DNA of 64,000 bases from Arcuatula senhousia (GCA_963971305.1 OZ020306.1:34741512-34805511); one strand, 5' to 3'; shown: positions 22,116 through 36,900, counted from the stretch's first letter. Notes: a model not told the origin generated them from the letters alone. Program-made: numbers and translations.

Positions 22116-23171
22116 CTAGTTGCATGCAGAGCAATGGCACTCCGAGCCATTCCAGGACTGGATAAGGCTTTTAAACTGGGAAAAACTGTTTTCAGTCCTG
22201 AAATGGTCCGGAAGGTCATTCCAAAGAGAAGCAGCAGCAAAGCGGAAGCTTTTTTTACCATATGTGCTGGATTTTACCTGTGGTATGTCTAATACATTGT
22301 TATATCTGAAAGTATATTTATGAGACTTTACTGTTACAAGATTATTCAAACAAACAGGAGATAAACTATTAATAATTTTAAAAGTCTCTAAAGCCATAGT
22401 TCTTTGTCGTCTTATATGCAGGGAGGGAATCTTAGCTAGTTCCAAAAGTTCTTCATAGGATCTGGATGTGTCATTGTAGACGAAACGTAGTGCCCTTTCC
22501 TGCACTTTTTCAAGTTTTTTAGAATTTTTTCCTGTGCAGAAATGCCAAGCCAAAGGGCAGAAGTTAAAATTACTTAATATAAAAGTATGAAAAATTGTAA
22601 GTTTTGTAAGTCTGTTCAAAAAAGGTCCCAAACGTTTTAGTATGTTTAGTTGCTGAGAAGCCTTCCTGCATATATTACTTATGTGTACATCAAAATTTAG
22701 TCTATAATCAATATCAATACCCAGAAGTTTAACAGTATTTTCACAAGATAAGTTTGCTGAGTGTATATTAATGGATGGTTGTTTCTCAAAAGTCTTTTTA
22801 CCTACGGCTAAAACCTGAAACTTGTCAGGGTTAGCCTGCATTTTATTTATTTTAAACCATTCTATAAGATTTAAAGATTCAGTTTCAAGAGTTGAAATTA
22901 ACAGGTTATAATCAGGAGAACAAAAAGACAAAGTGTTGTCGTCTGCATAATTATACAAAGTACCATGTTTGATAAACAGAAATATGTCGTTTATAAATAC
23001 ATTGAAAAGAAGAGGCCCAAGAATAGATCCTTGAGGTACACCTTTATGAATGTCAGCCCAGCTGCTAAGAACACCATTTATTTTTATTTGTTGTTTTCGG
23101 TTGGTTAAATACGACTGGAGGAGGGATACTGAATGTTGGGAAAGCCCGTAAGCTGATAATTTATCAAGCAT
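22116..23171 (-). pseudogene. LINE-A reverse transcriptase (5'-truncated, frame open)
   Basis: An open frame of 351 codons begins inside the RT fingers/palm: LDKLSAYGLSQHSVSLLQSY, then the GVPQGSILGPLLFN block (residues about 45-60), then catalytic YADDN (about 75), then 'KLLGIDIDYRLNFDVHI' and a long LINE C-terminus (EKVQERALRFVYND...SLWNDLPDHF). No endonuclease domain precedes it. It would copy its own RNA at a nicked target if complete. Because the first half is missing it cannot retrotranspose by itself, although the remaining frame has no stop. The exact LINE clade was not resolved. Confidence 0.85.
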
Positions 23172-23209
23172 AATTTCATGGGTTTCGCTTGAATTCGTTT
23201 TGTATCAAT

Positions 23210-25288
23210 TCAATTCTTTATTGGAAAAAGCACAGTATAACTGAAGCGTGATCCATGATATATACACAATTTCATGTTTACAAAAAGTAACATACCATAA
23301 ACATGATTATTAAACAAAAAAAACAAAAAGAAAGAGAGAGATAATAGATAAATTAATTAATACAATAGATAAATCATAGGTCAGTGTAAGTATTAATAAT
23401 ATTAATAATGTAAATATTCAGAATGACAGATTTGACATTGAATCAGTAATGTTTTCTTGTAATATATTTACTCGTTTTGGCGTTTCTCAAACATGTCAAA
23501 GGCTTCTTTTAGAAATGAGCAAATCTTTTTCATGTCCTTAGGTTATTTGGGTTTAAAATTTCTGATAACAGATTAGAATTGGGAGGTTGCGACTGTTCTG
23601 TGTTAATATATTTATTTCTAATGTTTTCATACATGGGACAATCTAGAAGGAAATGTTTCTCATCCTCAACCCTATCCGTACAGTAACTACAAAATCTTTC
23701 TGTAGCGGGTAGGGGAGGCTGTAAGTATCTCCCTGTTTCTATTGCTAATTTATGCGCACTTATTCTAATTTTGGTTAGAAGAGATCTTTCTTGTTTAGGT
23801 ATATCTATACTGAGATATTGCTTGAGATCGAATGAGTTGCATATCTGACTGTAAAATCTAAGTTTCCCCGTGTCATTAGATTTCATATAGCTAAGTTGAT
23901 CTAAAATTAAGCTTCTATAAAATCTCTCTATTTGCTCTTTGAAATCGCCATATGATATAAGTGTTAGTTTACTATCCAACATTTTTTTCTAATTGGTACA
24001 CAGTTTGTACCCATGAAATTTGTTTGTTTGCATATAGTTTTTTATCTTCGATAAAAGCTGATCTTAACAAATCAAACTTTTGATCACTATTTGATTCAAT
24101 GTCAGTTAGTCTATTGTAATATCTATACATAAGTTTATACGACTTAATACAAATCGGATAATAGCCAGTTTCAGTTTGTATGGCCAAATTAGATGCCTTA
24201 CCGTGAACACCTAAGATATTTTTAAGAATCATGTTTTTGATCTTTTCAAATGGCAAATTAACAATTGCTTTTAAATTACATTTGAACTCTGAAATCCATA
24301 TTTCTGAACCGTACATGTATGTCATAATGGGTACTATTAGCGAGTCAAACAGTTTTATCCATTTTTCTACTGAGATTAGATTAGGATATGGAATTTTTTA
24401 TCTTAAAGCAAAAAAAGCTTTCCTTGCTTTTTCTGATAGATTATCACAAGAAGATTTCAGTTTGCCTTTATTATTAAGAATTAGTCCAAGATATTTGTAT
24501 TCGGTGCAAGGTTCTAACTGGTTTGGACCAAAATAAAAATAATTTTCTTCATTGCCAACTTTTTTATTATTTGATATAGTCATATATCTTGTTTTTGAAG
24601 TGTTCACCGTAAGGCCCCAGTCTAAACAATAAGTGTGTAAAGCATCCACGCAATGTTGTAAGCCAGATGGAGACTCTGATGTCAAAACTAAATCATCTGC
24701 ATACAGTAAATGATTAAATTTTGTATTATTTAGAGATACTGGAGATGTAACAGAGCTATTAAAGTAGGTGCATATATCGTCCACAAATATGTTAAAAAGT
24801 GTAGGGCTTAAGCTGTCTCCTTGTTTTACCCCTAAATTTGCCTCAAATGATTCGCTAATTTGCCCATCTGCTTTGCAGTAGTATTGGGTATTTGAATATA
24901 AGTGCTCCAATATATCATAGAACTTCCCTCCTATTCCTTTTTTGAGTAATTTGTATAATAAGGCCTTTCTTACAACACTGTCGAATGCTTTTCTGAAATC
25001 TACAAAACATACATATAATTTTTTCTTACATCCATACAAGTATTTATTTATTAGAGTTTTAAGTACAGATATATGGTCAGTAGTTCTATACCCTTCTCTG
25101 AACCCCCCTTGGTTAGCACTAATTAAATCATGCTTCTCTAAAAAGTTGTTAAGTCTGTTTTGTAAGAGTGAAGTAAATAGTTTACCCATGCAGCTGGAGA
25201 CGCATATTCCTCTGTAATTGTTACAATAATATTTGTATAATAGGGATTCGCTTTTATTGACCCCTTTTGAGTTTTTTGGTTTTGACAA
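23210..25288 (-). mobile_element. LINE-B: near-intact RT and C-terminal domain, 5'-truncated
   Basis: Minus strand. RT: NNYRGICVSSCMGKLFTSLL, then 'LISANQGGFREGYRTTDHIS', then CFVDFRKAFDSV, then LGVKQGDSLSPTLFNIFVDD, catalytic YADDLVL, then 'YLGLILNNKGKLKSS'. A single in-frame TAA (24396-24398) follows KAFFALR. The same frame then continues to IMTYMYGSEIWISEFKCN (24397-23980). One extra A in an A7 run near 23980 shifts the frame, after which 23982-23530 ends with a zinc-knuckle-like CSYCTDRVEDEKHFLLDCPM. A 3' tail 'ccaataaagaattgaattga' ends near 23210. With only one stop and one homopolymer slip, this is a young copy. The endonuclease domain is missing at 25288. Confidence 0.85.
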
Positions 25289-25297
25289 TCAATCGAG

Positions 25298-25500
25298 CTA
25301 TGGAATCAGAATCAGAAAATTTATTTGAATAGAAATTCTAACAATTGTAATGTTACCAAAACTTACAATTTAATCTAAATGTACATAATGTAAAACACAT
25401 GTACAAGTCTTAGACCATGACAATGTGACATTAGTAAAACATACAACTACATGTATAGGAGTGTTCGCCCAACTTCACAGATCTCATTTCACTAATTTGC
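25298..25500 (-). mobile_element. LINE 3'-end fragment
   Basis: Read on the minus strand it ends 'caaataaattttctgattct' followed by a TTCTGA-type short repeat (about 25300-25315). This is the same tail style as LINE-A's TTCGTA end. No coding part is attached, so it is a severely truncated copy. Confidence 0.5.
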
Positions 25501-27918
25501 ATCTCATTAAGTGTCGAATTGGATGGCAATAAACAGTGCAATAAACAAACATCAATTGATAGGATAATTTCCCCAAATTTCTAAACCTCATAACCTTTTA
25601 ATTGATAAGATAAAATGGTTCTGTAAACAGTTCTTAGAAGAAGATTTATTCATATTAACCATAACTTTGAAAATAGGACTTAAAATGTTACAATTAAATT
25701 CTCTGCAAAATTGATTCTGAACAGGGTAAATTTTTATTGAAAATTTTTTATGAACCAAATTTTCTATCTTTAGGACCATTGAATATTTATTTTTAAAACG
25801 CACTACAAAAATGATCTTTTTCTGAAAATTGTAGATCCATAAGAGTTTATCAATTACATGTATCTTGAAAAACAAAAAAATTTAAAGACGTATTCCAACA
25901 CAGTTTTATTGTCTTTTTGCCCTCCAAAATATACCACAGGTAAGCGATGAAGTCACGGCAAATATTCCTATAAAAAGTTCACATAATATTGATCAATGAT
26001 CATCACATGCAAATCTGTTCAGTGAAGTAGAGAAACTTTGCTCAAACTTTCAACACTTAGACGTAACTAACAAATTTATCTGGTTGTTATCTGGTGAAAA
26101 TGAGAATATATGCAATATGTTAGTATCTTATACCCAAAAATGTTTTCAAATACGAGAGACTGTTAGTAGATTATGAATCGTCATGAGTCATGCTACATGT
26201 GTAGTTATTGTTTGTTTTCTAATTTGTTTATTTTATTTCCATTATTATTGTCAGATTATTATTTTTCATGTACGAATTATGTATTTATATATGCTCTTTC
26301 GAGGGCCCATGATTTGGTGTAATAAATTATACTTATACTTATATTTTCTGATAAAAATTACCATTTTATTTGCCGCTTTCCTCCTAACAAGAAAGATGAT
26401 GATGATTCAATTTTTACCTTCAAAAGGGGGTGCATAATTAGATCCCCTCCAGTCCATATTAGTATAGTAATAATTAATTGAAAATAATTACAAAATAATT
26501 GTAACAAGTAATTGTTAAAAAATTAAAAAGTTATAAGACATTTAACATGTTTAAGAATAAAAAAACACACACACAACTTTATTTTCTGACATCTTCATGT
26601 CATGTCTCATAAGAATTTTTGATAAAATAGTCTTGGTGAAATCTTGGTATTTAATTGTATGCTTTACAATTGCAAAACATTTTCATGTTTATTGATTGTA
26701 CATATGTAATTTACCATGATAAAATAAAAAAGAAATTGACTAATAATTAACATAATTTACCAAAAAATCAAAATAAGATTTTTTGACAATGTTTGAGGGG
26801 GCTAAAAAAATCGGTGTGGGAGGGGATGAGAATCTAGAATATTTTTTATAGTGGCATAAAAGATTTTTACCATCGTGACCATGGCCATTAAACAGAAAAA
26901 TGTTTTGATATTAAGGTTAATGTGGACACCTATACTGAAAAAAAATCTGTCATTAAACATTTGATTTTATGGTCTAAAATGAAACATGTTACTAATATCC
27001 TTTATTTAAAATAAAAATAAGGATAGGTCACCATGCTCGTTTTTGCAATATAAGTGGTTAAAGTATGCCTGAATTACATACAATAGATTATATTGGAAAG
27101 GCCAAATTTAAGGCATAAAATCATGTCTCAGAAAAATTCCTTACATTAGTATCTTGTTTTTATTTTGTCAAAAGTTATATTTTTACCTATATATTAAAAT
27201 AAAACATAGAAAACAGGGGGTCACCAGCTTAGATTTTTGTCTTCTATTCAATTCCATTGTAAATTTAGGGTAATTTTAAAGTGAGTTATCTCCCTTGTTT
27301 ATGTCAAAATTTGTGTTATTCAAGAAACGATTAATGCAATTGTTAAACAATTGAATATTTATTACTCTTTTCAATAAATTCAAATATTCTATTTTTTATT
27401 ATTGACTTTATAGACACTGGTCTTAAATTTTGCATTTTTAAAGGTACAAAAGTCATGTGACACCTGTCTGTATTAACCTTAAATATACTGAGTAACAACA
27501 ATTTTTTTGAACCAATTTACAATAAACAGTCTATGAAACAAGCTAAGAAAAGCTGATGATTTTCATCAGCCTTCTTATCTCAATCTTTTTCAGCTAAATC
27601 AGTAACATCTCAGCATGATAACCACAGTGAAAGTTAAACATAAGATCGGTTTAAATTACTTGTACACTGTCAACTTCAAAGCAATGTTTGAAATCATGTA
27701 AAATATTTTCATTTTGGTGAAGAAAATTCTGTTACATGATATGTGCACCATAGGGTTTTTGGTCAAGGAACTCAACTGGGTGTTGATATATTTATAACTA
27801 ATTTTAAGTGATCAGAGATAAGAAATCTAGCATCCATCTAGCTTATTTCATAGCCTGTAAAATGCACACATTCAACAAATTGATTTCTATTACATGTACA
27901 TTTACTTTCTGAATGCAG
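25501..27918. other. Region upstream of the first recognised IFT46 exon
   Basis: AT-rich, no repeat with clear ends. The IFT46 exon carrying the initiator Met and the promoter should lie here or further left. I could not identify them: the next exon begins in phase 0, so any exon ending with a whole codon and a GT donor would do, and no candidate stands out. Confidence 0.4.
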
Positions 27919-30900
27919 GCAAGGCATTTCCAAAATCAGCCATATGACGAGGCATTAGAAGTGCCAGACGGAGAGGAAGTCGCCAGCACATATTCACCTA
28001 CTCCCAGGGTCCACCACCCATCAGGTTTGTAATCAATATACTCATATTGGACTTTTATACAACCGCAAAAAAAATTGTGAACATTTATGGTATGGTCCTG
28101 TCGTTGTGGTCATTAACGTTTTCTTATAAATTTAGTGTACCCACAATAACTTTAGTTCTAGTTATCCAATTGCTTTGGAATTTGACAATAATGTTCTTTA
28201 CCAAAACAGGAGGGATATGATTGATTTTGGGGGTATCTCCTTTTTAGGTTTAGAAATAAGGGGCCAAAAATGACACTTTTTAGTTTGTTCCCACAATAAC
28301 TTTTGTTGTGGTAAATGCTGTGAAACTTCACAATAATGTTTCATTTTATATGAGCATGAATGGGATTGATTTTGGGGGTCCATGTTTTATTCATTTAGAT
28401 ATTTGGGGCCCAAAAGGCCTTTAAGGGGCAAAAAAATCAAATATATATATAAATTTTTAAATGTACATGTACTACATGTACTAGCTAGTAATTTTTAAGA
28501 AGTGAATCTTTGTTTGAAATTTTCTGACATTTAGCAATATTTTTAGTAGCCACTAAGTTAATGTAGAACTTATCTTAACTTTGAGTCCACAAAGATTAGT
28601 CCCGATTGCTAGAATCAAGAGTATGATGAAAAGTAAGAGCATATATGCATTAGATGAGACTAAATAAAAAATATGTCTGTATACTGCTTATGATTTTTTC
28701 AAACTGTACCTTAAAGTTTTTATTAACATTTTGGAACAAGCACCTTTAGAGTCAAGGTTGCTTCCCAGTTGATTCAAGAAATAATAATTTTTAAAAATTG
28801 CCTACCGGTACTTTCCTACCCTATTCTCCAAGACTCAGAAGCAGGAAAAAACATATATTTTTATTTGGCCTAATGATGCACAAAATCATTCACCAGATTT
28901 TCATTATGATTTAAAAATAAACATGAACATGGTTCAGAATTCGCCATCATAATAAAAAATGAATTTTGTATTTATTTTTTCCTTCATGCATACAGGAGTT
29001 AATGCTCTTGGTGTTCCAGGTAGGTATTTTTACATGTTTTTTTTTCAACTATTGCTATAAATATAAGGAATGTCTTGAGAACCCTTTATTATCAGAATTG
29101 ATATAACATTAAAAACATAACATTACTTTGTTTATAAATTTTAGGCCCATTTAAAAAAAAAACAAACCTTATTATTAGCTGCTTCATCAATCCAATCCAT
29201 TTCATGTTGATCATGTTGATAATATATAGGCATCAAAATATACCTGGTTGTACAGCTCTAAAGGAAAGAATTCAACTGAAAAGGACTTTTGGTGACATTG
29301 TATGCCTTGTATAGTTTGCAACATTTTTAAGGTCACAATTTCAAACAATTAATCATATTTTCATGATTCCAGAGAGTTGGTAGATATGTTCATCATTACA
29401 CAATCTTTGACTGACCTTATATAGAATATTTACATTAAAGTCATTGAGTATCATATGGAGACTTACCCAAAAGAAGTGCCATGTGAAATTTGATGGCTGT
29501 GTTATTGTGTATACTGTATAATCATTTATTATACCCCCCGCAAACAAACCCCGCAAACAAAGTTTGGGGGGGTATATAGGAAACACCCTGTCTGTCTGTC
29601 TGTCTGTCTGTCCATGCGTCCGTCCGTCCGTCCGTCTGTCCACATAACTCGTAATCGCTTCTTCTCCTAAACCACTGGGAGGATTTTCCTGAAACTTTAG
29701 ATAAAGGAAGTACATCATATGAAGATGTGCATGAAGAATTTTCATCGCACTCGGACATCATTCAGGGGAGATAATTGGACTTAGACTTCTTAAATACATT
29801 ATTCAATGGGAGACCTCGTAAGCGCAACTCCTCCTAAACTGCTGGAAGGATTTTGATGAAACTTTACATGAAGGAAGTACATCATATGTAGATGTGCATG
29901 AAGAATTTTCATTGCAATCAGACATCATTCAGGGGAGATAATTGGACTTAGACTTTTTAAATACATTATTCAATGGGAGACCTCGTAAGCACAACTCCTC
30001 CTAAACTGCTTGATGGATTTCGATGGACTTTACATGAAAGAAGTACATCATATGTAGATGTGCATGAAGAATTTTCATCGCAATCAGACATCATTCAGGG
30101 GAGATAATTGGACTTAGACTTTTTAAATACATTATTCAATGGGAGACCTCGTAAGCGCAACTCCTCCTAAACTGCTTGATGGATTTCGATGAAACTTTAC
30201 ATAAAAGAAGTACATCATATGTAGATGTGCATGAGGAATTTTCATTGCAATCAGACATCATTCAGGGGAGATAACTGGACTTAGACTTTTTAAATACATT
30301 ATTCAATGGGAGACCTCGTAAGCGCAACTCCTCCAAAACTGCTTGATGGATTTTGATGAAACTTTACATGAAAGAATTGCATCATCTGTAGATGTGCATG
30401 AAGAATTTGTATTGCTCTTGGTTATTATTGAGGGGAGATAACTGGACTTGAGATTTTTTTTTACAATACAGAGTCCAATATGAAGCAGGGGGTATCCTTT
30501 TGTGAGCTCGCTCACAGTATTACTTGTTTTCGTTGGGATAAAATTTCGTGGTTTAGAGCACAAAACTGAATTGGTGGGCACAAATTTTTGTGGATTTTGT
30601 CATTTTGATATTCACTCTTCAACTAAATATTTTAAATTCGAGGGAATTTAATTTTGTGGATTTTTCTTACTCACGAAATAAATAAAATTAATCCCCCACG
30701 AATATTTCTGCTTCTACAGTATTACATGTAGGTCGATGAAAGACTGTGCAACTAATGATATTCCACTTTTTGTCACTTGTTTATTCTGAAATAGATTAAT
30801 ATTGAAATGATTTTACAGGAATTGATAGACTTGGTAGACCAGGTAATATATATGGTTGTGTAGAACAAAATACTATACATGTAGCCTAGTCTTTTGTTGT

Positions 30901-33900
30901 CTTTCACTAAAAGTTAGGTATTTATGCCCCATCAACAAAAGTAGGGGCATATAATGTTTGGTCTGTTCGTCCATCCCAAATGTTGTGAGATGGGGCATTA
31001 TGTCTTTTGGACAAATTCTTGTTTTTTTAGCTCACCTGGACCGAAGGTCCATGTGAGCTTTTACCATCACTTGGCGTCCGTCGTCGTCGTCGTCTGTCGT
31101 CGTCTGTCGTCGTCTGTAAACAATTTTTCAAACGTTAACTTGTCCGACACCATAAGTCCAATTGCAACCAAACTTGGTATAGTTGTTTAGTGCCATTATG
31201 TGTACAAAACTTTCGTTCGGATTTTTGATTCGTAAAAAAACATGGCCGCCATGGCTAAAAATAGAACAGGGGGGTCAAATACAGTTTTTTGCAAATAACT
31301 CAAAAACGGTCACAGATATCAAAATTCTGGCATGGGGTTTAAGTGATCAGCACCTCAAGATCTACCTGCCCAGAAATTTTCAAAAAGATCCAACAACCAA
31401 TGTAGGAGTAATTGCCCTTTTTCTGGATTTTTTCAAAATTTTGCACTTATTTAGCCCTATATCTTGAAAACTATACAAGATATTTTAAAAATTCAAATTG
31501 CATATGATTAAGCACATCAAGATATACATTTCATGTAATTAGGTCAAAGCTGTAGAACCATTTCTTTTAGGAGTTATGGCCCTTAAAGCGTCAAAATTTA
31601 CCATTTTTCATTACTTTTACCCTGAATTTCAAAGTTTAACTTGTCTGACACCATACATCCAACTTCAAATAAACTTGGCACAGTTGTTTAATAGCATTTA
31701 TGCTACAATTCTATCGTTCGGATTTTTGATTTGTCAAAAAATATGGCCTCCATGGCTTAAAATAGAACATAGGGGTCAAATTACAGTTTTTTGCAAATAA
31801 CTCAAAAACGGTAACAGATATCAAAATTCTGATTGGAGACAAAAGTGATAAGCATCTCAAGATCTACATGCTCTGAAATTTTCAAGAAGATCCAACGAAC
31901 GACATAGGAGTTATTGCCCTTTTTCTGGATTTTTTTGAAAATTTTTCACTTATTTAGCCCTATATCTTGAAAACTATACAAGATATTTCAAAAGTTCAAA
32001 TTGCATATGATTAAGCACATCAAGATCTACAATTCATGTAATTAGGTCAAAGCTGTAGAACCATTTCTTTCTGGAGTTATGGCCCTTAAAGCGTCAATAT
32101 TTACCATTGTTCATTACTTTTCCCCAGACTTGTCTGAAACGGTAAGACCAACTGCATCTTAACATGGCACACTGTTTGATAGCTTATATGCTACAACTCT
32201 ATCGTTCATATTTTTGATTCATAAAAAAACATGGCCACCATGGCTAAAAATAGAACATAGGGACAAATTTCATTTTTTTGCTAATAACTCAAAACTGGTT
32301 TCAGATATCAAAATTGTGCAAGAATCAAAAGTGATCAGCATATTAAGATCTACCTGTCCTGAAATTTCGGAAAAGATCTGACTGCTGATGTGGGAGTTTC
32401 TTTTTCCTAATTTTTGCCAAATTTGCACTTATTAAGCCCAATATCTTGAAAACTAACCAAGATATTTCATAAATTTAAATCGCATATGGTTATATACACA
32501 ATAATATCTACGTACAAATATATGTATCTGTGTAGTTCAGGTGAGCGATTCAGGCTCCTGGGAGCCTCTTGTTTACACTCAAATATATACAGTACACATA
32601 CACATCACTGGATAAAAAGGCACTTTGATTTTAAGGTGTTGGCAAAGCAAAATGTTATAAACATTTGAAAGGCATTTATTTATGTTGCACTTTTAATGAA
32701 TAAAATGTCCTCATTGCTATTTATGTTGTAAGCTAATTTAATGTAAGAATACCCAAATACTTCACACTTCTTGACTAGATGTTAAAATTGTGAAATGGAT
32801 TTGTTGAAAAAAAAAAAGAAAAAAAAAGAAAAGTTCGAAACTGTATTGAATGGTAGTCTGATATAAAACATATTAAATATACTATCAAAGCATGATTGAA
32901 ATGGTTTTGTATTGGTTGTACATGTAGCTATATACTTTTAACCATCTACCACTACCATTATCATCCTTAGCACAAATAGTACAAATTTTTAAGATTCTAC
33001 TTAACTATTTACTATTTATGTCAGTCAGGGGACTGACATTAGCAAGTCAATTCTTTTCTGACCTATAGAAGTCATTTATAGTGCAAAAAAGAGTTGTCTT
33101 TCTTTTTTATCCGACTTAGACAAGTCAGTAATATAAACATGATAAATATGTATAAAACATTTTCCGACTTCTTGAAGTCAAATAATTTACATTCATGAAA
33201 AGCCACACGCCCTGTCAATCAGGTCAAGCGCCAAAACATTTTCACCTGGAATGAATAGTATTTTCATGCACATTGAATAGAAAAATAATCACTACTCTCT
33301 AAAAAATCGGACACCATAATTTGATATGAAAAATATTACTTACTTTCTAATGAACAAGTGTCATCAATACCAACAATGACCAAGGAAACAAAATATCATT
33401 TTTAAAAGGTGAGAGCAGAAAATTATTGAGAATACTGATCATAACAAAATTAAAGGATTCATTTGAACATGTTGCATCAAAACTATTTGACTTTAACAGG
33501 TCTGAACTTTTCTGACTTAAATGTGTCATTTCTACAAAATGACTGCTACAAGTCTAAACTTTTTTACTTTATTAAGTCAAATGATTTCTGACTTGAATGT
33601 GTCAGTCCCCTGACTGTATGTTGTAGAATTATGGTGACAGTTGATAGTTTTAGTTAGAAAATTCTTGGTCACATATTATTCAACCCGGCCTTATATAAGT
33701 TGTTGCTCAAAATCTATATCTCATTTTGGTTTTGGTGATTTATAAGTTTTCTCACCAATTTTCATTAATTTACCTTTAGGAAAGATGTAATCTGTACATG
33801 TATTTTGAACACAACAGCACGTTTAAAGCATCAATTTTTGAGCAGATTTCTCTGAGTGGAAAATCTGGGTTATAAAGTGGTGAATGTTGGCAGCTTGTGG

Positions 33901-36900
33901 GGAAGAAATTTCTGTTCTCAGCAACTACAAATTACAGCCATTAGATATTTTGTATACGGCATCAGGGTGGGGTTCCATAACAGGATTTGATTTCAGGTCT
34001 GTTACTTCTTGTTTGACAGAATCTGGCTATTTTTTACTTTGACATATTTTTAAGTTACATGTAAATGTATTATATGGAAATGTGTGGCATCGAAATTCCA
34101 ATTCTTTACCATGTGTGGTCATATATACTTTAATGGACTAAATCATAAAATGCATGACCCTATGTCAGAAAATATTGTTTATTGTTTCATTTATAACAAA
34201 AATCAGCTGATCTAAAGCATGTTTCTTGAACCTACAGGTACAGTTTCCATAATACCACAAATACATTATTCTTAAGTTATTGTTGTTTTCAATTTAAGCA
34301 ATGTCTTCCTGTGAATCAATTCTTTTGGCTATGATTTTAATATGATCAGTCTTTTCTTGGGTTCAAACTGATATGTTTAGGATTGGATATAAGAGATTTT
34401 GAAGTCAACTACATTTGTTTTCCTATAGCTGTGTGTAAGAAATTATTTTGATTTTTTTTCAGTTGATAAACAGAACAAAAGCCGAGGATCTACACCACCA
34501 GAAGGCATGATCAGTGCCGAGAATTCAGAAGACGATGATGAGTATGATGAACAACTTGCTCAGGTACTTTATATTCAAAATTCTTTGCTTGACATGTATG
34601 TAACACTCCTCCCCGGTAAAACAAGTACTAAGCCAATACAATAGTCATTATACACTTTAATACAGTGGTTGAAAAGTATAGATGACTTAACACTTAGTTA
34701 AGTTTTGAATAGACAATAAAGAGATGTGGGATAAGTGTACGCAACACAACCAACATAAAGAAACAGCAATTTAAAAAATCAAAATCAACATAACCAGAGG
34801 TTGGTGCTCAACCTTTTGCATTGGCCAAAGACCAAAAAATACAATAGATAAGATTCAAAACCAATCCCTAAATTATCAACGAAGACCCATTTCTGGACAA
34901 GAACAAAAAAAAAACCAGATAGATGACAGGGACAAACAAAAGCTTTGACAAGGATTCCTGGGTTAGGACAGGCACATATAAAATGTGGCAGGGTTAAACT
35001 AGTTATTTAGGTCCAATGTTCCCTATATTGCTAAGTAAGAATTTTAGCTCTTTACATTATATATTTTCTCCTTATATATAGGATGCCATTGTATTACAGT
35101 CTTCATGATTAACTTTTTAAAAGACAAGCCAAAAATCATTATTTTTCACAGTTTCTTAATACTTATAATTTTCAAGATTTTGAGAATATTTTGCAAGTCA
35201 GAAATCAATATACATGTAACTCTTGGCTTAATTTAAAGTGGTATGAAGATGGAAATGATGTACCGTACATTTTTATGTTCTGTCATCCCCCATTCTTCTA
35301 TCACACACACTTTGGTTTATGAATCTAAATGTATTCAAGTTGATTTCTCCTCAGATTTTTTTTCTTTAATCTCAGACATTAATACTTAATTCAGGTATAA
35401 ACTTTGAAAAAGCAGAGCAAAAAATTGGACACTTAGAATATATGCTTATATTTGCAAACTTTTAAAATCCTTTTAGCAACATGAAATGCAACAACAAGCT
35501 AAACAGTTCCAGCAACAACATTTGCAGAAAATGAACCTCCAGGGTGAGGAGGGAGGTGATCTACAGAGAGGGGGCATGCAGGGCAAATCTAGTGAACAGT
35601 TTAATTCTGAAGATGACACAGGATCAGACTCGACTGACGAAGATGATGAGGATGATGATGATGACGATGATGATGAGCATGTTCAGCTGGAAGGGTAAAT
35701 GGAACTGTTTAGAGAAAAATATTTTTTAAATTTACAAAACAGAAAGGTTGTCATATATTTTGAGTTGACTATGGAGATGAAATATCAGCCATTCAATAAT
35801 ATTAATTAAAATACCTAATGAGATATTTTATATTGTGCACAGTGTGTATTGATAATTTTTGTGATTTTTTTTTTACCAAAGAAAACAACCATGCAGTGGT
35901 ACATTGTAAGCTTCAAATGATTTTTTAAAAATCTTTTTAAACTTGCATTAAAGTGAATGTGAAATGTTTCTCTTTTCTAGGGCCTATGATCCAGCTGATT
36001 ATGAGAATCTACCTGTATCACCAGAAATCAAGGAGTTATTCCAGTATATTACAAGGTAAATTAAATGTCACCTACATTTAGGGGTATCTTGCATCCTACA
36101 TTAGGCATCCAAAAAATAAATCCTGTCCGGCTGTCACAATTATTGACTAACTACATGCCACAGTCTCTTGATATAAGCATTCGCCTTTAGCACTATATGA
36201 TATAAAATAATTTTATTCCAGTAATTCATACCTTCAGGCTTCCAGTTAACCAAATTCATATACTAAAAAAACACAAGTAAAATATGTCTTCCATGGAAGA
36301 CCAGATTTTTGGTTTATTATGATTGACTTCTTTTAATAAAATTTAAATTTAAATACTTCAATAATAATTTACGGTATGTTTCCATCTTGTCAGCTTTTCT
36401 GTATAACTTTAAGAGGCTGTCCAAAAAAAAAACCAGGCAATAGCTAACACATGACAAATTTTGTTTTTCAAAAAATTTCACTGATTTCACATCAGGTTAA
36501 CATCCATTCCCCAAAACAAATGATTTTTGGTTTATTGAAGTGATAACTTAAATATAATTTATATAGAATGCATTGAAAATATGCATAAAAAGGGAGATAA
36601 CTCTTGCATATTTACAAAAATTGCTTGCTTGGTTCATGAACTTTAAGGCTGAATCACAAGTCATCCATGTTGCTTTCAAACGAATTCTGGTGACTTTTGT
36701 TTTACATACGAGTCCAACAATACATTAAAACAACAAATTTGCTGGGATAAAATTCTTCATGTGCCGGATTCTGTAGGCTTTTGCCTGATTTCTACATGGA
36801 CAGCCTCTTAATTGGTTCTTCTGACAATAATAACATTGCTAATCTGAACTGTTATTTCTCCAAATTAATACATTTTAAGCACCAAAAATCTGTTTTGTTT

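Larger units (their letters stand above)
17561..23205 (-). mobile_element. LINE-A: reverse transcriptase plus 3' region, split by a MULE-like element
   Basis: Minus strand. The RT-coding end (23171-22116) is followed by a 3' region down to about 17561, where it finishes in 'aaataaagttttcgtattcg' with short TTCGTA repeats, a usual LINE 3' tail. The 3' region is interrupted at 17794-21955 by a TIR element with a 9-bp target duplication; the sequences on either side rejoin at 'agtccatata'. The 5' part (endonuclease and N-terminal RT) is missing at about 23205, where LINE-B begins. Confidence 0.7.

Noticed and set aside
29353..29761. Minus-strand ORFs with TDGRTD/TDRQTD repeats
   Set aside because: Translation of the TCTG/TCCG tetranucleotide tract of a pearl-type element.
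35544..35729. ORF overlapping the acidic IFT46 exon in another frame
   Set aside because: The IFT46 frame has conserved sequence and matching splice phases; this is its shadow.
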